Part shown: positions 5,249 to 12,602 of the stretch, piece by piece | Position numbering within the stretch: the first letter of the stretch is position 1 | How the letters are laid out: every line of letters begins with the position of its first letter | Source: Candidatus Equinaster intestinalis | GTDB lineage: Bacteria > Bacillota_A > Clostridia > Oscillospirales > Acutalibacteraceae | NCBI GenBank assembly: GCA_018065375.1 | Contig: JAGHTJ010000108.1 | Location: 1 to 12,602 of the forward strand | DNA length: 12,602 bases | Direction: 5' to 3' | Made by a program: the position numbers and the translations under genes | The notes under the pieces: model-generated | The model's database searches: none | What the model saw: only the letters and a program-made list of their open reading frames with translations | What the model was told of the DNA's origin: nothing

Positions 5249-6625
5249 GACAGCAAACAGTTTTGGGAGAAGTTTACCGGTAAAAAAATAGCGGTTTGCG
5301 GTATCGGTATCAGCAACACCCCTATTATTAAAAGCTTTTTGGACAAGGGCGCAAGAGTTTTTGTCTGCGATAAGCGTCCGCGCGCACAGTTAGGCTCTAT
5401 ATGCGATGAGCTCGAAGCGGCGGGTGCAGAGTTTAACCTCGGCGAGCATTATCTCGATAACCTCGAGGTTGATGTTATCTTCCGTACGCCCGGTATGAGC
5501 TTTAATCAAGCCGAGCTTAAGGAGGCACGAAAGAGAGGAATTGCGGTTACGAGCGAAATGGAGGTTTTCTTCGATTTATGCCCCGCAAAAATCTTTGCCG
5601 TAACCGGTTCTGACGGTAAAACCACCACTACTACCCTTATTGCGAAAATGCTCGAAGAAGAGGGATATACCGTTCATATCGGAGGAAACATCGGTCACCC
5701 ACTGCTCCCCGAAATTGACAATATCAAGCCTACCGATTTTGTGGTAGTTGAGCTTTCGTCATTCCAGCTTATTTCAATGAGAAAAAGCCCCGATGTTGCG
5801 GTTGTTACCAATGTAACCCCCAATCACCTTGACGTTCACAAGGATATGGACGAATATGTTGAAGCCAAAAAGAACATTCTCCTCCACCAGGGCGCATTCT
5901 CCCGCACGGTGCTCAATTACGATAACGAAATAACATACGAATTCCGCCACAGTGTTCGCGGTCAGTCGCTCGGCTTCAGTATGGAAAAACCCCTCAAAAA
6001 CGGCGCCTGGCTAGACGATGAGGGCAACCTCAATATGTCCTACCGCGGTATCAGCGCGCCCATAATGAACCGCGAGGATATTACCGTTTTGGGCGACCAC
6101 AATGTTGCCAACTACCTCGCCGCCATATCTGCGGTATGGGGTTATGTAGGGGCTGACACCATAAGAAAGGTTGCTCACGATTTCTGCGGTGTTGAACACC
6201 GTATAGAGTTTGTAAGAGAAATAGATGGTGTTCGCTATTTCAACGATTCCATCGCTTCGAGCCCCACACGTACCATTGCGGGTCTCAAGGCATTCAAAGA
6301 GCCGGTTGTTCTCATTGCCGGCGGCTACGATAAGCACATTCCCTTTGAACCTATGGCACCCTTTGTAATCGAAAAGGTTAAGCTTATGCTCATAAGCGGC
6401 CCCACAGCCGAAAAGATAGAAAAGGCGATTGTTTCAAATCCCGAATATAAGGGAAGCCCCGAAATAATCAGGGTAACGGACATAGCCGAGGCGGTTAAAA
6501 TTGCAAGAGAAAAGGCGGTAAGCGGCGATGTTGTAACCTTAAGCCCTGCCTGCGCCTCATTCGATGCATTCCCGAATTTTGCCGCAAGAGGAAATTATTT
6601 TAAAGAGTTGGTAAATAAACTGTGA
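5246..6625 (+). CDS. murD: UDP-N-acetylmuramoyl-L-alanine--D-glutamate ligase
   Basis: MurD adds D-glutamate to UDP-MurNAc-L-Ala with ATP in the cytoplasm, the second amino-acid step of peptidoglycan precursor synthesis. The 459 residues have the three Mur-ligase domains: a Rossmann-like UDP-binding part (KIAVCGIGISNTP, 14-26), the central ATPase with P-loop VTGSDGKTTTT (119-129), ELSSFQL (169-175), NVTPNHLDVH (189-198) and the likely carbamylated lysine near K208, and the C-terminal domain with GVEHRIEFV (315-323). The D-Glu-binding residues known in E. coli (K348, S415, F422) match K363, S438 and F445. The motif NDSIASSPTRT (333-343) differs from the E. coli NDSKATNVGST, an apparent clostridial variant. 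The start is TTG. It is not in a division/cell-wall cluster but between a transporter and M42 peptidases, and its stop overlaps the next ATG by one base. Confidence 0.93.
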   Translation: MDSKQFWEKFTGKKIAVCGIGISNTPIIKSFLDKGARVFVCDKRPRAQLGSICDELEAAGAEFNLGEHYLDNLEVDVIFRTPGMSFNQAELKEARKRGIAVTSEMEVFFDLCPAKIFAVTGSDGKTTTTTLIAKMLEEEGYTVHIGGNIGHPLLPEIDNIKPTDFVVVELSSFQLISMRKSPDVAVVTNVTPNHLDVHKDMDEYVEAKKNILLHQGAFSRTVLNYDNEITYEFRHSVRGQSLGFSMEKPLKNGAWLDDEGNLNMSYRGISAPIMNREDITVLGDHNVANYLAAISAVWGYVGADTIRKVAHDFCGVEHRIEFVREIDGVRYFNDSIASSPTRTIAGLKAFKEPVVLIAGGYDKHIPFEPMAPFVIEKVKLMLISGPTAEKIEKAIVSNPEYKGSPEIIRVTDIAEAVKIAREKAVSGDVVTLSPACASFDAFPNFAARGNYFKELVNKL

Positions 6626-7635
6626 TGGAACTTAAAGAACTTCTTTTCACCCTTTCAAATGCCGTTTCAATCGGTTATATTGATGAAGCCGTAAAGCTCA
6701 CCGAGGATTTTCTCGGTGAATTCTGCGATGTTTCCCGCCGGGGAAAAACCTTAATCGGAAAACTCGGCAAAAACAAGGATTATACAATACTTATCGAAGC
6801 CCATACGGACGAGGTGGGTATGGTTGTAACCGATATTGACGATAACGGATTTTTAACCGCATCTAAATGCGGCGGCATAGATTTACGCCACTTAAGCGCA
6901 AAACCGGTCACAATTCACGGCAAGGAAAAATATACCGGTGTTTTTGTGAGCACCCCTCCCCATCTTAAAAATGCGGACGAGGTGCCGGAAAGCATAAGCG
7001 AAATAAAGATTGATTCTCTGCTCGGAAAAACCGCAAAGGAGAAAATCTCCATAGGCGATTTTGTAACATATTCCACACGTGCATTTTCTCTCGGTGAAAA
7101 CTCCGCCGCAGGAAAAAGCTTTGATAACAGAATAGGTGTTGCCTGCATTATTGAGCTCGCAAAAAGACTTTATAATGCGGATATTCCCTGCAATGTTATT
7201 TTCCTGCTCTGCGATGCCGAAGAGCTGGGACTTCGCGGAGCCAAAACCGCGGCATTTTCGGTAGAATGTGATGAAGCCGTAGCCATTGATGTAAGCTTTG
7301 GGGACGGTCCGGATATTGACAGAACACATTGCGGAAAATCGGGCGGCGGCGCCATGATAGGGGTAAGCCCGTGTCTTGACCGCGCCATTTCGGATAAGCT
7401 CTGCCGGGTTGCCGAAAAATACGGCATTACCTGCCAGCGCGAAATTATGAGCGGCACTACCTCTACCGATGCCGATGTAATTTCGGTAACAAAAGAGGGT
7501 ATCCGTACGGGACTTATTTCGGTGCCCATAAGAAATATGCACACCGATACCGAAACGGTATTTTTAAGCGACATTTACAGCACCTGCGATATTCTCGAAA
7601 AATATATTTTATCGGGAGGCAGCAGAAATGTTTGA
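6625..7635 (+). CDS. M42-family metallo-aminopeptidase (first of a tandem pair)
   Basis: This is a cytoplasmic dinuclear metallopeptidase of 336 residues related to glutamyl aminopeptidase, FrvX/YsdC and the TET peptidases, which remove N-terminal residues from short peptides. The metal and catalytic set is complete: H60 in EAHTDEVG, D167 in SFDNRIG, the E199-E200 pair in CDAEELGLRGA, D222 in AIDVSFGDGPD and H306 in IRNMHTDTE. The PDZ-like dimerisation insert lies at about 75-155. The region before the first metal ligand is divergent: the usual GxSGxE-type N-terminus of M42 enzymes is replaced by NAVSIGYIDEA. I start at the ATG 6625-6627, which overlaps the murD stop as TGATG; a GTG at 6622 is possible and would add one residue. 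No strong ribosome binding site is seen, so translation is probably coupled to murD. It overlaps the second M42 gene by eight bases. Confidence 0.92.
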   Translation: MELKELLFTLSNAVSIGYIDEAVKLTEDFLGEFCDVSRRGKTLIGKLGKNKDYTILIEAHTDEVGMVVTDIDDNGFLTASKCGGIDLRHLSAKPVTIHGKEKYTGVFVSTPPHLKNADEVPESISEIKIDSLLGKTAKEKISIGDFVTYSTRAFSLGENSAAGKSFDNRIGVACIIELAKRLYNADIPCNVIFLLCDAEELGLRGAKTAAFSVECDEAVAIDVSFGDGPDIDRTHCGKSGGGAMIGVSPCLDRAISDKLCRVAEKYGITCQREIMSGTTSTDADVISVTKEGIRTGLISVPIRNMHTDTETVFLSDIYSTCDILEKYILSGGSRNV

Positions 7636-8635
7636 TATTTTGGAAAATCTTTGCAGAATTTACGGCGCATCGGGCAACGAAGAAATGGTGCGCGAATACA
7701 TTTTAAGCGAGATTGAGGGCTTTGCAGAAGCTAAAGTTGATGCCCTCGGCAACATAATTGCATTTAAAAAGGGCGAAAACACCCCTGCCAAAAAAATAAT
7801 GCTTGATGCCCACATGGACGAGGTGGGAATAATCGTAACCGATATAACGGCGGAGGGTTTTCTGCGTTTCAGCACGGTTGGCGGTATAAAAGCTTCGGTT
7901 TTACTCTGCCGCCGAGTTGTATTCGAAAACGGCGTAAACGGAGTTATTTCCTTAAAGCCGATTCATCTTTTAAGCGGCGATGAGGGCAAAACCGTACCCA
8001 AAGAGGATTCACTTTATATCGACATCGGTGCCGCCTCAAGGGCACAAGCCGAAGAAATGATAAATATTGGCAGTTTCGGAGTTTTAGAGGGCGAATATAT
8101 CAAATCGGGAAACAATATCAAATCCCGCGCACTCGATGACCGCATAGGCTGTGCTGTTTTGATTGACCTTATAAAAAGTAAAAGCCAATACGATTTTTAT
8201 GCCGTATTTTCGGTACAAGAGGAGGTTGGAGCAAGGGGTGCCAAAACCGCCGCGTATGCCGTAGAGCCCGATTTTTCAATAGTTTTGGAGGGTACTACCG
8301 CAAACGATATTGCCGATACTCCGTATAACAAGCAGGTTTGCGAATTGGGAAAAGGTGCCGCCGTTTCCTTTATGGATTCGGGAACACTTTATGACCGTGA
8401 GCTTTTCAGCACCGCAATAAACAGCGGCATTCCCTGCCAGATAAAAAGAGCAAATGCCGGCGGAAATAATGCAGGCAGTATACATTTAACGAAAAACGGT
8501 GTTCGCACCATAGCGATTTCGGTGCCCTGCCGATATATTCATTCACCATCAAGCGTTGCAAACACCGAGGATATTAAATCTGCGAGACGTCTTGCGGAAT
8601 ATCTCATTAACGCCATCGGCAGAGGTACAAGATGA
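7628..8635 (+). CDS. M42-family metallo-aminopeptidase (second of a tandem pair)
   Basis: This 335-residue paralogue of the preceding gene has the canonical M42 N-terminus (LCRIYGASGNEE, 8-19). The active-site residues are H62 in DAHMDEVG, D170 in ALDDRIG, E198-E199 in VQEEVGARGA, E221 in VLEGTTANDIAD and H305 in CRYIHSP. The fourth position is Glu where the first copy has Asp, a variation also found elsewhere in the family. GGGAGG (7614-7619), eight bases before the ATG, gives it its own strong ribosome binding site inside the end of the first copy. It overlaps the next gene by four bases (ATGA). Expected action is release of N-terminal residues from peptides in the cytoplasm. Which residue is preferred cannot be told from sequence. 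M42 enzymes assemble into dodecamers, and the two products may mix. Confidence 0.93.
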   Translation: MFDILENLCRIYGASGNEEMVREYILSEIEGFAEAKVDALGNIIAFKKGENTPAKKIMLDAHMDEVGIIVTDITAEGFLRFSTVGGIKASVLLCRRVVFENGVNGVISLKPIHLLSGDEGKTVPKEDSLYIDIGAASRAQAEEMINIGSFGVLEGEYIKSGNNIKSRALDDRIGCAVLIDLIKSKSQYDFYAVFSVQEEVGARGAKTAAYAVEPDFSIVLEGTTANDIADTPYNKQVCELGKGAAVSFMDSGTLYDRELFSTAINSGIPCQIKRANAGGNNAGSIHLTKNGVRTIAISVPCRYIHSPSSVANTEDIKSARRLAEYLINAIGRGTR

Positions 8636-9333
8636 TTAAACTGATTGACTCTCTGCCTTCCTACGGCAAAACCGATTTACCGCTTGTTCGTATTCATTGC
8701 AATTTCGCGGCATACGGAAATTTTCCGAAGATTGCGCTTTTCTGGGCGCAGACCGATGAAAAAGGCAAGGTAACCGCCCTTCTTTGTATGATTGACGGAA
8801 GCCTTACCGTAACCGAAAACGGTGCCGACACCGATGAGCTTCGCGAATTTATATCGGCACTCGGTGCAAGGGATATACTCTGCAGTAAGGAACTCGCCGA
8901 AAAAATCGGTTTTGAGATTTTTAAAATCTGCACCGTTTTACGTGCCGACCCGCCGCATAAAACCGAGAATGCAATAGAAAACACGGGTGAAGGCGTAAAC
9001 CGTTTATATGAAATGTTAAAAAATGATTTTGAGCTCGAAAAGGAAGCTTTTCTGGCGGACGTTTCACACCGGGTTCGTCATAACTGCGCATTTTTCGTGA
9101 CCTCGCCCTTTGCGGCAGGGCTTTGCCTTTACTCCGAAAAATTTGCGCTTATAAACGGTATTTGTACTTTAAAGGAAAAGCGCGGCACACATATCGGCAG
9201 CGCCGTTTTGGCAAGAATAAAATCGGGAATAAGACAGAAGCCGCTTTTCGTGGCATCGCAAAATGCCGATAATTTTTATCTTAAAAATAATTTTACGGTT
9301 TGCGGACAAGCCGCATACTGTAAGGGGATATAA
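8632..9333 (+). CDS. GNAT-like acetyltransferase with divergent N-terminal half
   Basis: The 233 residues end in a recognisable GNAT core: beta strand FALINGICTL (171-180), the acetyl-CoA-binding turn KEKRGTHIGSAVLARI (181-196) in place of the usual R/Q-x-x-G-x-G/A, and PLFVASQNADNFYLKNNFTVCG (about 204-225). The last is the typical final helix and strand, where an asparagine and a tyrosine sit near the cofactor. Residues 1-105 have no clear family and may be a degenerate first GNAT-like half. The protein is cytoplasmic. The acceptor is unknown. It starts by an ATGA overlap with the second M42 gene and ends one base before the next ATG, so it belongs to the long operon and may act on peptides or amino acids, which is inference. 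Confidence 0.7.
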   Translation: MIKLIDSLPSYGKTDLPLVRIHCNFAAYGNFPKIALFWAQTDEKGKVTALLCMIDGSLTVTENGADTDELREFISALGARDILCSKELAEKIGFEIFKICTVLRADPPHKTENAIENTGEGVNRLYEMLKNDFELEKEAFLADVSHRVRHNCAFFVTSPFAAGLCLYSEKFALINGICTLKEKRGTHIGSAVLARIKSGIRQKPLFVASQNADNFYLKNNFTVCGQAAYCKGI

Positions 9334-9334
9334 T

Positions 9335-10597
9335 ATGAGTTTTAATTTTGACAGCAAGCTCGAACTGCTCGCAAAAAACGTAAGAAACGAAATAAAACCG
9401 CAGTTTGAGAAAATCGGGGAAACTACCCGCTTCAACCAGCAAAAGGTTCTTTCCGCATTTGCGGAGTGCGGGGTTTTGGCTTCGCATCTCGGCTCCTCTA
9501 CCGGTTACGGTTATGATGATTCGGGCAGAGACAAGCTCGAAGAAGTTTTTGCAAAATGTATGGGCGCCGAGGATAGCCTCATTCGCCATAATTTCGTATC
9601 GGGAACCCACACCTTAACGGTGGCGCTTTTCGGACTTTTACGCCCGGGTGATAAAATGCTCTGCCTTACGGGTCGCCCTTACGATACCCTTATAGGTGTA
9701 CTCGGAATTGACCGACATTCTGACGGCTCGCTTAAGGATTTCGGGGTTATATACGATGAAGTAGCCCTTAAAAACGATGCGCCCGATATAGAAAAAATAA
9801 AGGAAAAGCTTAAAAACGACCATTATAAAATGGCTTATATTCAGCGTTCGCGCGGTTATACCTTGCGGCCGAGCCTTACCACAGAAAAAATAGCCGAGCT
9901 CTGCCGCGCAGTAAAGGAAATTTCTCCCGATACCGTTATTATGGTGGATAACTGCTACGGTGAATTTGTAGAAACAAAGGAACCGGTACAGGTAGGCGCC
10001 GATATTATGGCGGGTTCGCTCATAAAAAATGCCGGCGGCGGCATTGCACCCACCGGCGGCTACATAGCAGGCAGAAAAGATTTGGTGGAAAAATGTGCTT
10101 ACCGTCTTACAGCCCCCGGTGTAGGCAGAGAAATAGGCGCCTCACTCGGAGTTTTGCGTGAGCTTTATATGGGACTTTTCGCGGCACCGCATACGGTTGG
10201 CGAAGCACTTAAAACGGCTGTTTTTGCCGCTAAACTCTTCGAAAAGCTCGGCTTTGAGGCAACCCCTGCGGCCGACGAATACCGCGCCGATATAATCGAA
10301 GCCATAAAGCTTACAAACAGCGAAAACCTGATTGCATTTTGCGAGGGAATACAAAGCGGCTCGCCGATTGATTCTTCGGCTCTGCCCTACCCCTCGGATA
10401 TGCCGGGCTACGATTCCAAAATTATTATGGCGGCGGGAACATTCACCCTCGGTGCATCTATTGAGCTTTCGGCTGATGCCCCGATAAGAGAGCCCTATGC
10501 CGTTTGGATGCAGGGCGGTCTCAACTTCGAATCGGGCGAAATCGGAATTCTCTGCGCCGCACAAAATATGATTAACAAAGGTTTGGTGACAATATGA
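9335..10597 (+). CDS. YnbB-type PLP-dependent enzyme (methionine gamma-lyase family, 'aluminium resistance' family)
   Basis: This is a 420-residue fold-type I PLP enzyme of the family containing Bacillus YnbB (Met_gamma_lyase, PF06838). Motifs are SSTGYGYDDSGRDKLEEVFA (54-73), FVSGTHTL (87-94), TGRPYDT (112-118), IMVDNCYGEF (202-211) with the PLP-ring aspartate D205, and GSLIKNAGGGIAPTGGYIAG (227-246), where K231 is the expected Schiff-base lysine. A C-S lyase action on a sulfur amino acid is suggested by homology to cystathionine/methionine lyases, but no substrate is firmly established for the family. I start at the ATG 9335-9337: AAGGGG lies seven bases upstream and the N-terminus fits the family. 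The longer frame from 9263 would overlap the GNAT gene by 71 bases. It overlaps the next gene by ATGA (10594-10597). Length is normal for the family. Confidence 0.92.
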   Translation: MSFNFDSKLELLAKNVRNEIKPQFEKIGETTRFNQQKVLSAFAECGVLASHLGSSTGYGYDDSGRDKLEEVFAKCMGAEDSLIRHNFVSGTHTLTVALFGLLRPGDKMLCLTGRPYDTLIGVLGIDRHSDGSLKDFGVIYDEVALKNDAPDIEKIKEKLKNDHYKMAYIQRSRGYTLRPSLTTEKIAELCRAVKEISPDTVIMVDNCYGEFVETKEPVQVGADIMAGSLIKNAGGGIAPTGGYIAGRKDLVEKCAYRLTAPGVGREIGASLGVLRELYMGLFAAPHTVGEALKTAVFAAKLFEKLGFEATPAADEYRADIIEAIKLTNSENLIAFCEGIQSGSPIDSSALPYPSDMPGYDSKIIMAAGTFTLGASIELSADAPIREPYAVWMQGGLNFESGEIGILCAAQNMINKGLVTI

Positions 10598-11268
10598 AAA
10601 CTGTTTTTGAGGGAGATATACTCAACGTTTTATCGGTTGAGAACGGTCTGGTTATCGCATACGCCTGCAAAAAGGAAGATGACGGCGTTCTTAACATTGC
10701 CTACAAAATGGTTACTTTTGAGGACGGTAAGCTTACGAATGTTCCGGGAAGTCTTTATTACATTTCCAAATTCGGCCCTGCATTCGGCGAAATAAAACAG
10801 AAAATCAAGGTTCCGCTTGCCTGCAAATCGGTAATTTTGCAAAACGGAAAGGTTTTTTCGCTTGAGGCGGACGGCGCGGCAACCCTTTTTGATACCGATG
10901 GCGTAACGATATGGAAGGGTACCCTTTCTTACAAGGGCGCAACCCCGAGCGGAATCGCGGTAAACAACCGCTCGGTATGGGTATGCTACAGAGAATCGAA
11001 TGTACTTATACGCCTTAATTTGCTTACGATGAAGGAAGAACTGCGTATCGGCGGCGGTGAGGCCTCCCCCTTTAAGGAGCCGATTGACCTTTTCACCGAT
11101 AACGACAATATTTTCGTTTGCACCAAGGAAAAAAGCATAATCAAGGTAAACCTCAATACCTATGTAACCGAGGAATACAAAACCTTTGAAGAGCCGGTAC
11201 TGCAGTATATTAAAAACGGAAGCTACGAATTTGCGGTACTGCAAAACGGCGTGTATTTAATAGATTAA
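10594..11268 (+). CDS. Beta-propeller-like protein of unknown function
   Basis: The 224 residues are predicted to be nearly all beta strands with no signal peptide or membrane segment, so it is probably cytoplasmic. Blade-like repeats are visible: about 77-109 (SVILQNGKVFSLEADGA...), 117-151 (PSGIAVNNRSVWVCYRESNV...) and 163-197 (PIDLFTDNDNIFVCTKEKSI...). The last two align as [I/L]-x-V/T-x-N-x-V/I-x-V-C-x(2-4)-E-x-x-I-x-[R/K]-[L/V]-N-L, as in WD/NHL-type propellers. At this length it would be a partial or few-bladed propeller, and I recognise no named family. It is the last gene of the operon, joined to the YnbB gene by an ATGA overlap and followed 14 bases later by a strong terminator. A scaffold role for the neighbouring enzymes is possible but not shown. 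Confidence 0.8.
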   Translation: MKTVFEGDILNVLSVENGLVIAYACKKEDDGVLNIAYKMVTFEDGKLTNVPGSLYYISKFGPAFGEIKQKIKVPLACKSVILQNGKVFSLEADGAATLFDTDGVTIWKGTLSYKGATPSGIAVNNRSVWVCYRESNVLIRLNLLTMKEELRIGGGEASPFKEPIDLFTDNDNIFVCTKEKSIIKVNLNTYVTEEYKTFEEPVLQYIKNGSYEFAVLQNGVYLID

Positions 11269-11282
11269 ATTATTGTTTCATC

Positions 11283-11316
11283 GAAAAACGGCAGGAGTAA
11301 ACTCCTGCCGTTTTTC
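11283..11316. terminator. Bidirectional Rho-independent terminator
   Basis: A perfect 15-bp inverted repeat (arms 11283-11297 and 11302-11316) with a four-base TAAA loop contains the GC-rich core CGGCAGGAG/CTCCTGCCG, flanked by A5 on one side and T5 on the other. It therefore works as a hairpin plus U-run on both strands. It sits between the convergent propeller gene (ends 11268) and the permease gene (stop at 11318-11320), and it is 14 bases from one stop and one base from the other. Confidence 0.95.
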
Positions 11317-11317
11317 T

Positions 11318-12602
11318 TTATTTGTTATACAATTCCATTTCAGTATCTATCGTATTTCTTTTTTCAACATCAATGGAATTTATGAATTCCTTTGTTTTGG
11401 TAAAGCCCTTACGCACCAAAACATCGAGGCTATAATAACTTGCGTTTCCGTCCATTTCACCGTTATTCAAATAGTTGATATAATAGTTCTCCGCGATGCT
11501 TTCCTTGTTCCAATTAGCATCGTATTCGGCCGACCTTAAATCCTCACAGTAGGCATTTACAAGGCTCTGTGTTTCGGCTCTTGTAAGTATAACCGAAAAC
11601 TCACTTTCTTTGCCGCCGTATTCAGCAAAACCATTAAAAACAAAATTTTGCGGTTTTGAGGATAAAAACTCATCAAGTATTGTTTTGGGCAAATATTCGT
11701 TTATAATTTTCTGCTTTTGTGCTCTGGCAACACCCATGGGTACATCGTAAGTGCGCAGAACACTTCTGCCCGATTTAAGCCTATAGCTCACCTTAATATA
11801 TTCGCAATCCCCGAAGTACTCGTTATCCATACCCTCTTTATGCGATTCAATTACCTGCTTATGCAAAGCGGTTATGATTTCGGGGTCGTCTATTCTCATA
11901 TCATACCCCTGATAGCTTATTTCCGTTTCAGCAATTTCACCCGTTTTCGGTATATAGCTTTCATATCCGAAAATATCAAAGCTTATCGAAAGGGTTACTG
12001 CTAATACGAGCACAATCGAAACACCCGCCACGATAAAGGAGGATTTTATTTTCTTAAAGCCTCTGTTTGTAACGGCATTATAGATTATACTGCCGAGCAA
12101 CGCGCCGATTATACCGGCGAAGCTGATGATTTCAAAATCAAGCGAATCGAAGATAATTGCAAAAATTATATAGGTAATTACCGAAATTATTACGCCTATT
12201 ATAGACGGCATAAATCCGAAGGCATACGGATTTGCAACCTTTTCGCTCTTGCGGCGGTTATAAAGCAAAATGCAGGCGGCGGCAAGCAAAACCGTTATCA
12301 GCAAGGTCGCTATTACGGATACGAAGGTGAAAAGCGAATACTCATCGGGATACGACCCGAACATAGCAATCGAATAACCCGAATAAATAAACGGAGTGCA
12401 ATATTTAATAAGAACAGCACTGCTCGTGACACCTGAAAATCCGAAAAGAAAATACCGACAGCATTCGTAAATTACCAATAAAATTATGGGAAGCCCTATA
12501 TTCACGGTCAAAAAGCTCACAACCGAGTCAAATATATTTCCCGCGGCTATTATAAATATGAGGGTGAACACTCCGCAGAAAATCATAGCGAGAGCGGTAT
12601 AC
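11318..12602 (-). CDS. ABC-2-type transporter permease, YtrC/YtrD-like, with soluble C-terminal domain (N-terminus outside window)
   Basis: The frame stays open to the window's end (the five codons before the ATG at 12586 encode Y-T-A-L-A without a stop), so the true start is probably beyond the window. From that ATG, hydrophobic segments lie at about 1-16, 22-45, 86-108, 124-146, 151-170 and 184-203. The motif RRKSEKVANPYAFGFMP (111-127) resembles the RKSE-x-AG loop of Firmicute permeases encoded beside a GntR-type regulator and an ABC ATPase. Residues 204-422 form a soluble domain, predicted extracellular, that resembles what I remember as DUF6449 at the end of such permeases. An ATPase gene, if present, would lie upstream, outside the window. 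The substrate is unknown; relatives are linked to cell-envelope or antibiotic responses. The gene ends at a bidirectional terminator. Confidence 0.7.
   Translation of the reverse strand, partial: YTALAMIFCGVFTLIFIIAAGNIFDSVVSFLTVNIGLPIILLVIYECCRYFLFGFSGVTSSAVLIKYCTPFIYSGYSIAMFGSYPDEYSLFTFVSVIATLLITVLLAAACILLYNRRKSEKVANPYAFGFMPSIIGVIISVITYIIFAIIFDSLDFEIISFAGIIGALLGSIIYNAVTNRGFKKIKSSFIVAGVSIVLVLAVTLSISFDIFGYESYIPKTGEIAETEISYQGYDMRIDDPEIITALHKQVIESHKEGMDNEYFGDCEYIKVSYRLKSGRSVLRTYDVPMGVARAQKQKIINEYLPKTILDEFLSSKPQNFVFNGFAEYGGKESEFSVILTRAETQSLVNAYCEDLRSAEYDANWNKESIAENYYINYLNNGEMDGNASYYSLDVLVRKGFTKTKEFINSIDVEKRNTIDTEMELYNK

Noticed and set aside
6622..6624. GTG start for the first M42 gene
   Set aside because: Possible, but the following ATG at 6625 is a better codon and gives a TGATG junction with murD; the difference is one residue.
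6892..7542. 216-codon open frame on the minus strand
   Set aside because: It lies wholly antisense to the first M42 gene, is rich in Cys, Arg and His as expected of a shadow frame, and has no plausible promoter or family.
9263..9334. Longer start for the YnbB-type enzyme
   Set aside because: The added 24 residues overlap the GNAT gene by 71 bases and do not fit the family; AAGGGG supports the ATG at 9335.
10630..11244. 204-codon open frame on the minus strand
   Set aside because: It is antisense to the propeller-like gene, which has proper overlap with its operon; the frame has no recognisable domain.
1..12602. CRISPR arrays, insertion sequences, tRNA or rRNA genes, phage or defence cassettes
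   Set aside because: No regularly spaced direct repeats, transposase motifs, terminal repeats or RNA gene signatures were seen on either strand.

Overview
The window looks like a chromosomal segment of an anaerobic gut-type Firmicute, probably an Oscillospiraceae/Clostridia-like organism. The reasons are moderate-to-low GC, AGGAGG-type ribosome binding sites, sigma-A-like promoters (TTGACA/TATAAT), frequent ATGA gene overlaps, TTG starts, and families common in Clostridia (DUF4037, DUF6106-like, M42 peptidases, YnbB/Met_gamma_lyase family). Genes are tightly packed. There is no RNA gene, CRISPR array, insertion sequence or phage gene that I can see, and no stretch over 300 bases without a gene.

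Layout. (1) Positions 1-2048, minus strand: an operon of a PerR-type Fur-family regulator, a TPR protein and a DUF4037 nucleotidyltransferase-like protein (cut by the window start). It runs from a strong promoter carrying two 15-bp inverted repeats that look like autoregulatory operators. (2) Positions 2053-3979, minus strand: an operon of a small membrane protein (DUF6106-like), the NAD(P)HX dehydratase NnrD and a small lipoprotein, ending in a hairpin terminator that contains the last stop codon. (3) Positions 3911-4035: a divergent promoter region in which a single palindromic TTGCAA can serve as the -35 element in both directions. (4) Positions 4036-11268, plus strand: eight genes with gaps of at most 18 bases or short overlaps. 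They are a stand-alone PqqD-domain protein, an EamA-type exporter, MurD, two tandem M42 aminopeptidases, a GNAT-like protein, a YnbB-type PLP enzyme and a beta-propeller-like protein. They end at a strong bidirectional terminator. (5) Positions 11318-12602, minus strand: the C-terminal part of an ABC-2-type permease with a soluble C-terminal domain.

How the genes may work together. Operon 1 reads as a peroxide- or metal-responsive switch controlling a TPR/nucleotidyltransferase pair of unknown target. Operon 2 holds metabolite repair (NADHX) plus two envelope proteins without a known role. Operon 4 mixes peptidoglycan precursor synthesis (MurD adds D-Glu), peptide trimming (M42), a PLP-dependent amino-acid enzyme and an exporter, so amino-acid or peptide metabolism feeding the cell wall is a reasonable but unproven theme. 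The most unusual points are the PerR-TPR-DUF4037 module with its two operators, the orphan PqqD domain beside an exporter, and the shared -35 divergent promoter.
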